Made by a program: the position numbers and the translations under genes. This document shows positions 7,376 through 11,056 of a DNA stretch of 11,056 nucleotides, in pieces (position 1 is the stretch's first letter; each line of letters starts with the position of its first letter). A model generated the notes under the pieces. It was given only the letters and a program-made list of their open reading frames with translations, searched no databases and had not been told where the DNA came from. Source of the stretch: Bacillota bacterium (lineage in GTDB: Bacteria; Bacillota_E; Sulfobacillia; Sulfobacillales; Sulfobacillaceae); the NCBI GenBank assembly GCA_021820645.1, contig JAKADJ010000052.1:1-11056 (forward strand), read 5' to 3'.

Positions 7376-7405
7376 GTGTGCTGTCTCCTCCGGAGCACAC
7401 TTTTT
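7376..7405 (+). terminator. Hairpin plus T-tract in a divergent leader
   Basis: GTGTGCT (7376-7382) and AGCACAC (7394-7400) are a perfect 7-bp inverted repeat followed directly by TTTTT (7401-7405). An alternative fold pairs GTGTG with CACAC and CTCC with GGAG around a 3-nt loop. On the plus strand this looks like an intrinsic terminator. It could stop read-through from the aminotransferase operon or attenuate transcription into the EcsC-like gene. On the minus strand it lies in the leader of the 112-aa gene and could equally be an operator. Confidence 0.5.
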
Positions 7406-7440
7406 GGGATCATGCCATATCGTACACCAGCCGTGCAGTA

Positions 7441-7448
7441 GGAGGAGG
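7441..7448 (+). promoter_or_regulatory. Ribosome binding site fixing a TTG start
   Basis: GGAGGAGG lies 6 nt before a TTG at 7455, in frame with the EcsC-like gene. No later ATG in the frame (7515, 7524) has a site of similar quality, so this decides the start. Confidence 0.7.
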
Positions 7449-7454
7449 CGCATC

Positions 7455-8144
7455 TTGCGCAGAAAATCATGCGGTTGGTACAGTACGTCATTAGATCAGG
7501 TTGGACGGCGGTCGATGGCCCTCATGGTGCGATATTCCCATCCCGAGAAAATTTGGACCGCGTATCGACAGCAGGGGTTCGATGTCTATCGCTGTGCGGA
7601 AGTGGCATTAATGCCGACGGCATCCGTGGAGAGCAAGGTGAGTCAACTCCGGGCACATTGGAGGCATTGGTTATACCTGGAGGCATTGGCAGGGGCTGCC
7701 TTGGGACCGCTGGGGATTGGGTTAACGCTGTCAGGACTCTCGATGATCTGCTTAAACTGGGGAATCCAAATGGGGTGGGCTTATGGTGTCAACATGGAGT
7801 CATCGCGTGAACAGGATGAATTGAGACTTTTGGTAGCGCATGGACTACGAGATGCGATGGGGCTGAATGGGAAAGACCCTAGTGGATTACGCAAAATCAC
7901 CGCGATCGGGCTCAATGTGGCGCTTTTAAGTCTTGGGCAAGACCTTTCGTGGGCCGATAAGGTGATGGCTACCATTCGCCATCACTGGCGCGTTAAGTCA
8001 GGACGACTGTCCGCCACTCACCATGGAATCTCGACGTTTCGCCAGAGTCTAGCAACAATTCGCCATCATTACGTGGTAGAACCTCTGGACTTCGCACACA
8101 ATGGAAGAAATTCCGACGGAGAAACCAGGAGGTGTGCGACATGA
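7455..8144 (+). CDS. EcsC-like membrane-associated protein
   Basis: A 229-residue protein whose central part resembles the EcsC family, a poorly understood group often membrane-associated and named after a gene in the Bacillus ecs transporter operon. A basic N-terminus (RRKS, VGRRS) precedes a Gly/Leu-rich hydrophobic stretch at about 73-112, with GAALGPLGIGLTLSGLS and then a more polar run ending WAYGV. The family-like helix REQDELRLLVAHGLRDAMG follows. It may span or embed in the membrane. The C-terminal part holds the repeated motif ATIRHH about 28 codons apart. The TTG start is chosen for the GGAGGAGG 6 nt upstream; ATGs at 7515 and 7524 would give about 209 or 206 residues. Its stop codon overlaps the ATG of the 30-aa microprotein (ATGA), so the two are almost certainly translated from one message. 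Family assignment is moderate. Confidence 0.65.
   Translation: MRRKSCGWYSTSLDQVGRRSMALMVRYSHPEKIWTAYRQQGFDVYRCAEVALMPTASVESKVSQLRAHWRHWLYLEALAGAALGPLGIGLTLSGLSMICLNWGIQMGWAYGVNMESSREQDELRLLVAHGLRDAMGLNGKDPSGLRKITAIGLNVALLSLGQDLSWADKVMATIRHHWRVKSGRLSATHHGISTFRQSLATIRHHYVVEPLDFAHNGRNSDGETRRCAT
8127..8133 (+). promoter_or_regulatory. Consensus ribosome binding site for the microprotein
   Basis: AGGAGGT, a full match to the anti-Shine-Dalgarno complement, lies 7 nt before the ATG at 8141. It sits inside the end of the EcsC-like gene and is the main evidence that the short downstream frame is translated. Confidence 0.8.
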
Positions 8145-8233
8145 ATGATGCAGCGAACGACAACCGCGAACAAGACGAGCGTCGCGACGAGTGGTTTGAC
8201 GTGACGCGAGAGTGGTTCACCGAAGAGGAATAA
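8141..8233 (+). CDS. Acidic 30-residue microprotein
   Basis: This 30-codon frame starts at an ATG overlapping the stop of the EcsC-like gene (ATGA) with a consensus AGGAGGT 7 nt upstream, and its TAA is followed 15 bp later by an intrinsic terminator. It is therefore placed as a real last gene of the operon, though too short for most gene callers. The product has 12 acidic and 4 basic residues and no lysine. Its C-terminal half holds two WF pairs seven residues apart (W18-F19 and W25-F26), which would form one hydrophobic stripe on a helix. Such a helix could bind the EcsC-like partner or the membrane surface. I know of no matching family, and the function is unknown. Confidence 0.65.
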   Translation: MNDAANDNREQDERRDEWFDVTREWFTEEE

Positions 8234-8248
8234 CCGACCCGGCAGCGG

Positions 8249-8276
8249 GCGATCCCGGTGAGGGGTCGCTTTTTTT
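8249..8276 (+). terminator. Intrinsic terminator after the EcsC-like/microprotein operon
   Basis: GCGATCCC (8249-8256), a GGTGA loop and GGGGTCGC (8262-8269) form an 8-bp GC-rich stem with one G-U pair, followed directly by seven T residues (8270-8276). This is a textbook rho-independent terminator on the plus strand, separating this operon from the VOC gene. Confidence 0.9.
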
Positions 8277-8391
8277 CGTCCTGCGGTGGATTTCTGCTCT
8301 ACACCAAGACAATCTCCGGTAAGATAGTCCAGGTGGATGAGATCTCCATGGGCACTACGGTTGGAAATCATCGAGGTAGGAGGGATAGGGA

Positions 8392-8733
8392 ATGGAATCT
8401 CCGAAAATTGGTGGCGTTGACCATATTGCGGTGCGAGTGACAGACCCCGCTGAACTGGGGAAATTCTTGACCGAGGTACTCGGTCTGACTCGGCGAGGAA
8501 CTGAGACTCGCGGGCTTTATGCCTTACCTGGGGGGACCACGTTGGCCGTCTTCCCAGTGGGGGCTGACCAAGGCGGCATTGGGGAACGGGCAACCCCTCG
8601 GTTACCCGATCACATTGCGGTCAAGGTAGACCACTACCAGGAATTTGAAGCCTACTTAAAATCTCGCGGCTATGAGTTAGACGGCGACATGCTGATTGCT
8701 CCGGGAGGACTTTGCTTGCAGTTTGTTGGCTAG
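8392..8733 (+). CDS. VOC (glyoxalase/dioxygenase fold) protein
   Basis: A small single-unit member of the vicinal oxygen chelate superfamily with 113 residues. Two beta-alpha-beta-beta-beta modules are visible, each starting with the typical strand: DHIAVRV (10-16) and DHIAVKV (73-79). H11 and H74 occupy the two metal-ligand histidine positions. The two usual glutamate ligands at the ends of the modules are not seen: the first module has TLAVFP, and the second has LCLQFVG with Q110 in place. It may therefore bind metal differently, bind none, or serve as a binding protein, as some VOC resistance and chaperone-like members do. The ATG is supported by AGGAGGG 7 nt upstream. It follows an intrinsic terminator, so it likely has its own promoter, and it converges on the thioesterase gene with 14 bp between stops. 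Substrate unknown. Confidence 0.88.
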   Translation: MESPKIGGVDHIAVRVTDPAELGKFLTEVLGLTRRGTETRGLYALPGGTTLAVFPVGADQGGIGERATPRLPDHIAVKVDHYQEFEAYLKSRGYELDGDMLIAPGGLCLQFVG

Positions 8734-8751
8734 GCATTCGCTTATGCCTAG
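8730..8751. terminator. Shared hairpin spanning two convergent stop codons
   Basis: CTAGGCAT (8730-8737), a 6-nt loop (TCGCTT) and ATGCCTAG (8744-8751) form a perfect 8-bp stem. The stem contains the TAG of the VOC gene on the plus strand and the TAG of the thioesterase gene on the minus strand. Neither side has a T-tract, so it is more likely a transcript-end stabiliser or weak bidirectional terminator than a strong one. Confidence 0.5.
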
Positions 8752-9137
8752 AGGTCGTCGATCATGCTCTGAAGCTGGGATTTGGGCAAGAGCACTTGGA
8801 TAAAGGTGCCTTGCCCAATCGTCCCACGCCGATTTTGAGCCCATACTTTGGTAATGATGCGGTTACCTTCTATTCCAACCAACTCGGCGGTGGCAAAAAA
8901 CTCTTCGCCGACTCTGGTGGGACGTTGGTGTACAACATCGATGCGATATCCTACGGCATCTTCATCGTCTTCGAGATAGGGCACAATCAGGGTGCGCCCG
9001 GCCCACTCCATCCATTCGATCATACGGATTGTGGCTAAGACTGGATGAATCTTGCTGCCGCCTAGCGTGGCGACCATGTCGTCGGTTACAACGGTCGATA
9101 CCGTCGATGACATGGGGGGCTCTAAACCAGCTCGCAT
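8748..9137 (-). CDS. FlK-type hotdog acyl-CoA thioesterase
   Basis: A 129-residue single hotdog-domain protein related to the fluoroacetyl-CoA thioesterase FlK. It hydrolyses short acyl-CoA thioesters in the cytoplasm. The catalytic triad known from FlK is present with identical spacing: T36 in VLATIR, E44 in IEWMEWAG and H70 in VVHQRPT (8 and 26 residues apart, as in FlK T42/E50/H76). The C-terminal GTIGQGTF strand is also typical. Selectivity for fluoroacetyl-CoA is not implied, and general short-chain acyl-CoA clean-up is more likely. The frame runs back to 9296 but the added residues do not fit the family; the ATG at 9137 begins MRAGLEPPMSS with GAGG 9 nt upstream and a promoter just before it. 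It is divergent from the E1 dehydrogenase operon, which makes acyl-CoA, suggesting a possible metabolic link. Confidence 0.9.
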   Translation of the reverse strand: MRAGLEPPMSSTVSTVVTDDMVATLGGSKIHPVLATIRMIEWMEWAGRTLIVPYLEDDEDAVGYRIDVVHQRPTRVGEEFFATAELVGIEGNRIITKVWAQNRRGTIGQGTFIQVLLPKSQLQSMIDDL

Positions 9138-9309
9138 CGTACTTCGCCTCTTTTCGCCCGCATTATAACATACTGTTGGACGGTGCATGGTCGAATACCA
9201 ATCCAAGTGGTACCATGGAATGCGACGTGGGAATATGAGGTAATTTGCTTCGCTGTAGAATAAACGATCTGCGTTCCGAAAAAAATCCTCGTTCAAAGGA
9301 GCGGTGATT
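9138..9309. other. Divergent promoter region, thioesterase / E1 alpha
   Basis: This 172-bp gap separates the thioesterase gene from the dehydrogenase operon. Besides the extended -10 at 9162-9170 on the minus strand, TAGAAT at 9256-9261 is a possible plus-strand -10 for the dehydrogenase genes but lacks a good -35. AAGGAG (9296-9301) is the ribosome binding site of the E1 alpha gene. Confidence 0.4.
9162..9170 (-). promoter_or_regulatory. Extended -10 promoter of the thioesterase gene
   Basis: On the minus strand TGTTATAAT is a perfect TATAAT box with an upstream TGn extension, ending 24 bp before the ATG at 9137. No good -35 hexamer is seen at 16-18 bp, which is usual for extended -10 promoters. 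The transcript leader would be only about 18 nt. Confidence 0.6.
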
Positions 9310-10344
9310 TTGGAATCTTGGCCAATCTATCGAGTGATGGGTGACGAGAGTAGTGCACCCAATACGGTCCCCGATGCACTCGCTTTAAAAATTTATCAGG
9401 ATATGGTGTTATTGCGGACCTTTGATGAAAAAGCCTTGAATTTACAACGTCAGGGCCGTGTGGGAACCTTCCCCCCTTCCTTAGGTCAAGAGGCCACCGA
9501 GATTGCATCGGCCCATGCCCTATCGAAAAAAGATTGGATGGCACCATCATATCGTGACCATGGGGCGTTGTATGTCCATGGGGTCCCTTTTGAAAACGTG
9601 ATTCTTTTCGCGATGGGCCGGGCTGGAAGTCTAGCCGGTGATGTGCGGGCACTGCCTTCGTCCATTCCCATTTCGACCCACTTGCCCCATGCGGTGGGGT
9701 TGGCGATGGCGGCTCGAATGCAGGGCGAAGAGGCCATCGCCATCGCCTATTTTGGGGATGGAGGAACCTCGGAAGGGGATTTTCATGAGGCATTGAACTT
9801 TGCCGGGGTGTTTAAAGCGCCGGTGATCTTCTTGTGCCAGAACAACGGATGGGCAATTTCCATCCCGGTATCCCGCCAAACGGCTTCGGCTACTTTGGCG
9901 CAGAAAGCCGAGGCTTACGGGATTTGGGGAGTGCGGGTCGATGGGAATGACGCGCTGGCCGTATATCAGGTGGTGAAAGAGGCACGCGAACGCGCCCTAG
10001 CGGGACAAGGCCCGACCCTGATCGAGGCATTAACCTACCGACTCGGTCCGCACACAACTGCGGACGATCCCACCCGATACCGTGATGCCGAGGAAGTGGT
10101 GTCGTGGCGTGGCGACCGCGATCCCATTGTGCGCCTGGGCACCTACTTGCACCAAAAGGGGATCCTTTTGCCCGCCGACTTAGAAAAGGTGCGGGAGACT
10201 GCACAAGCATGGGTGAATCAAGCCGTCGAAGCCGCCGAGGCCATGCCGCCTGTCAAACCGGTAGAAATGTTTGAACATGTCTATGCCGCCATGCCGCCGC
10301 GATTGGTGCAGCAACTCCAGGAATTTGAAGGGGGTGGCCGGTAG
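9310..10344 (+). CDS. pdhA: 2-oxo acid (pyruvate) dehydrogenase E1 component, alpha subunit
   Basis: Alpha subunit of the thiamine-diphosphate-dependent E1 enzyme that decarboxylates pyruvate, or a branched-chain 2-oxo acid, and reductively acylates the lipoyl domain of E2. The ThDP/Mg-binding motif runs from [10 protein letters not shown] to CQNN (about 149-179 in the 344-residue form). SLGQEA, SYRDHG and the phosphorylation-loop region [15 protein letters not shown], including the conserved active-site histidine, are all present. Length fits bacterial E1 alpha proteins. AAGGAG at 9296-9301 lies 8 nt before a TTG at 9310 and only 2 nt before the GTG at 9304, so the TTG start is preferred. 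The beta-subunit gene starts in its stop codon (TAGTG). Pyruvate and branched-chain E1 cannot be told apart firmly from the sequence alone. Confidence 0.93.
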   Translation: MESWPIYRVMGDESSAPNTVPDALALKIYQDMVLLRTFDEKALNLQRQGRVGTFPPSLGQEATEIASAHALSKKDWMAPSYRDHGALYVHGVPFENVILFAMGRAGSLAGDVRALPSSIPISTHLPHAVGLAMAARMQGEEAIAIAYFGDGGTSEGDFHEALNFAGVFKAPVIFLCQNNGWAISIPVSRQTASATLAQKAEAYGIWGVRVDGNDALAVYQVVKEARERALAGQGPTLIEALTYRLGPHTTADDPTRYRDAEEVVSWRGDRDPIVRLGTYLHQKGILLPADLEKVRETAQAWVNQAVEAAEAMPPVKPVEMFEHVYAAMPPRLVQQLQEFEGGGR

Positions 10345-11056
10345 TGGCTGAACAAAACATGGTGCAGGCGCTCAATACCGCCTTGCATGAAATCTTTGCT
10401 CAAGACTCACGGGTGCTCTTGATGGGTGAAGATGTGGGGAAAAATGGAGGCGTGTTTCGGGTTTCAGAAGGACTTTACGATAAATTTGGTGGCGAGCGGG
10501 TGATGGATACTCCGTTGGCAGAATCTGGGATCATCGGCACCGCCATTGGACTCGCCGTGGGGGGGATGAGGCCCATTGCCGAAGTGCAGTTTATGGGATT
10601 TTTATACCCTGGTTTGGATCAATTGTTTTCGCATGCCGGGCGACTCAGGGCTCGATCGTTGGGACAGGTGACGGTGCCGCTCACCCTTCGCATGCCATAC
10701 GGTGGAGGGATTCGGGCACCAGAGCAACATGCCGACTCGGCGGAGGCCTATCTTACCCATACACCTGGGTTGAAGGTTGTGGTCCCGAGCACACCTTATG
10801 ATGCCAAAGGGCTTTTATATGCGGCCATTGAGGATCCTGATCCCGTGATCTTTTTGGAGCCTATCCGATGCTATCGCCTGGGCCGTATGGAAGTACCTGA
10901 AGGCCGTTACACGGTCCCCATTGGGAAGGCACGGGTGGCTCGAGAAGGTACCGATTTGACCCTCATCGCGTGGGGGGCGATGGTGAACTTGGCCGAAAAG
11001 GTGGCCGATGAGTTCCAAAGCGCGGGGGTTTCGATTGAAGTATTGGACCTTCGCAC
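10344..11056 (+). CDS. pdhB: 2-oxo acid (pyruvate) dehydrogenase E1 component, beta subunit (partial)
   Basis: Beta subunit of the same E1 heterotetramer, providing half of each ThDP site. The 237 codons present (of roughly 325) are open to the right edge. [17 protein letters not shown] (28-44), DTPLAESGI with the cofactor-activating Glu60, AEVQFMGF (79-86) and the PEQHADS loop with His129 are all typical. The start is GTG, overlapping the alpha-subunit stop by one base; the N-terminus [16 protein letters not shown] matches the family well. ATG at 10359 is an internal alternative. An E2 and E3 gene would be expected just downstream, outside the window. Confidence 0.94.
   Translation, partial: MAEQNMVQALNTALHEIFAQDSRVLLMGEDVGKNGGVFRVSEGLYDKFGGERVMDTPLAESGIIGTAIGLAVGGMRPIAEVQFMGFLYPGLDQLFSHAGRLRARSLGQVTVPLTLRMPYGGGIRAPEQHADSAEAYLTHTPGLKVVVPSTPYDAKGLLYAAIEDPDPVIFLEPIRCYRLGRMEVPEGRYTVPIGKARVAREGTDLTLIAWGAMVNLAEKVADEFQSAGVSIEVLDLR

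Noticed and set aside
7469..7810. 113-codon plus-strand frame overlapping the EcsC-like gene
   Set aside because: It is in a different frame from the better supported EcsC-like gene, has no membrane or domain signal, and its ATG lacks a ribosome binding site.
8258..8440. 60-codon plus-strand frame between the terminator and the VOC gene
   Set aside because: It begins inside the terminator hairpin and overlaps the VOC start in another frame.
9138..9296. N-terminal extension of the thioesterase frame up to 9296
   Set aside because: The extension does not resemble the hotdog family, and a TATAAT promoter lies within it, upstream of the family-consistent ATG at 9137.
1..11056. CRISPR array, insertion sequence, integrase or defence system
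   Set aside because: No regularly spaced repeats, transposase or recombinase motifs, or recognisable defence genes were found in any frame.

Overview
The window looks like a chromosomal stretch of a moderately GC-rich Gram-positive bacterium. Strong AGGAGG-type ribosome binding sites, frequent TTG/GTG starts, a split two-subunit E1 dehydrogenase and a mix of Firmicute-like and archaeal-like enzymes would fit an acidophilic or thermophilic Firmicute such as Sulfobacillus. That assignment is an inference from gene content; no rRNA, tRNA or other taxonomic marker is present.

Layout. (1) 1-119, minus: start of an exported protein with a signal peptide, cut by the window edge. (2) 231-758, plus: uncharacterised coiled-coil protein whose 3' end overlaps the convergent GH1 gene by 35 bp. 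(3) 724-3751, minus, read right to left: endonuclease IV (nfo), a weak terminator-like hairpin, a diacylglycerol-kinase-family lipid kinase, and a GH1 beta-glycosidase 9 bp behind the kinase. (4) 3752-4075: 324 bp divergent gap without a convincing gene. (5) 4076-6956, plus: M14 zinc carboxypeptidase and a class V PLP aminotransferase, probably co-transcribed. (6) 6994-7332, minus: 112-aa unknown protein. (7) 7455-8276, plus: EcsC-like membrane-associated protein, overlapping by ATGA a 30-aa acidic microprotein that was found by reading the sequence directly, then a clear intrinsic terminator. (8) 8392-8733, plus: small VOC/glyoxalase-fold protein, convergent with (9) 8748-9137, minus: FlK-type hotdog acyl-CoA thioesterase. 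Both stop codons lie in one shared hairpin. (10) 9310-11056, plus: E1 alpha and E1 beta of a pyruvate (or branched-chain 2-oxo acid) dehydrogenase, the beta gene cut by the window edge.

Functionally this is mostly housekeeping and catabolic metabolism: base-excision repair, phospholipid turnover, glycoside and peptide hydrolysis, and oxidative decarboxylation of 2-oxo acids to acyl-CoA, with an acyl-CoA thioesterase divergent from it. I found no transposase, integrase, CRISPR array, phage module or obvious defence system. The least explained parts are the EcsC-like/microprotein pair, the 112-aa unknown protein and its hairpin-bearing leader, a possible ATT start for the lipid kinase, and the small coiled-coil protein. 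Several starts were moved from the longest open frame to a codon with a properly spaced Shine-Dalgarno sequence.
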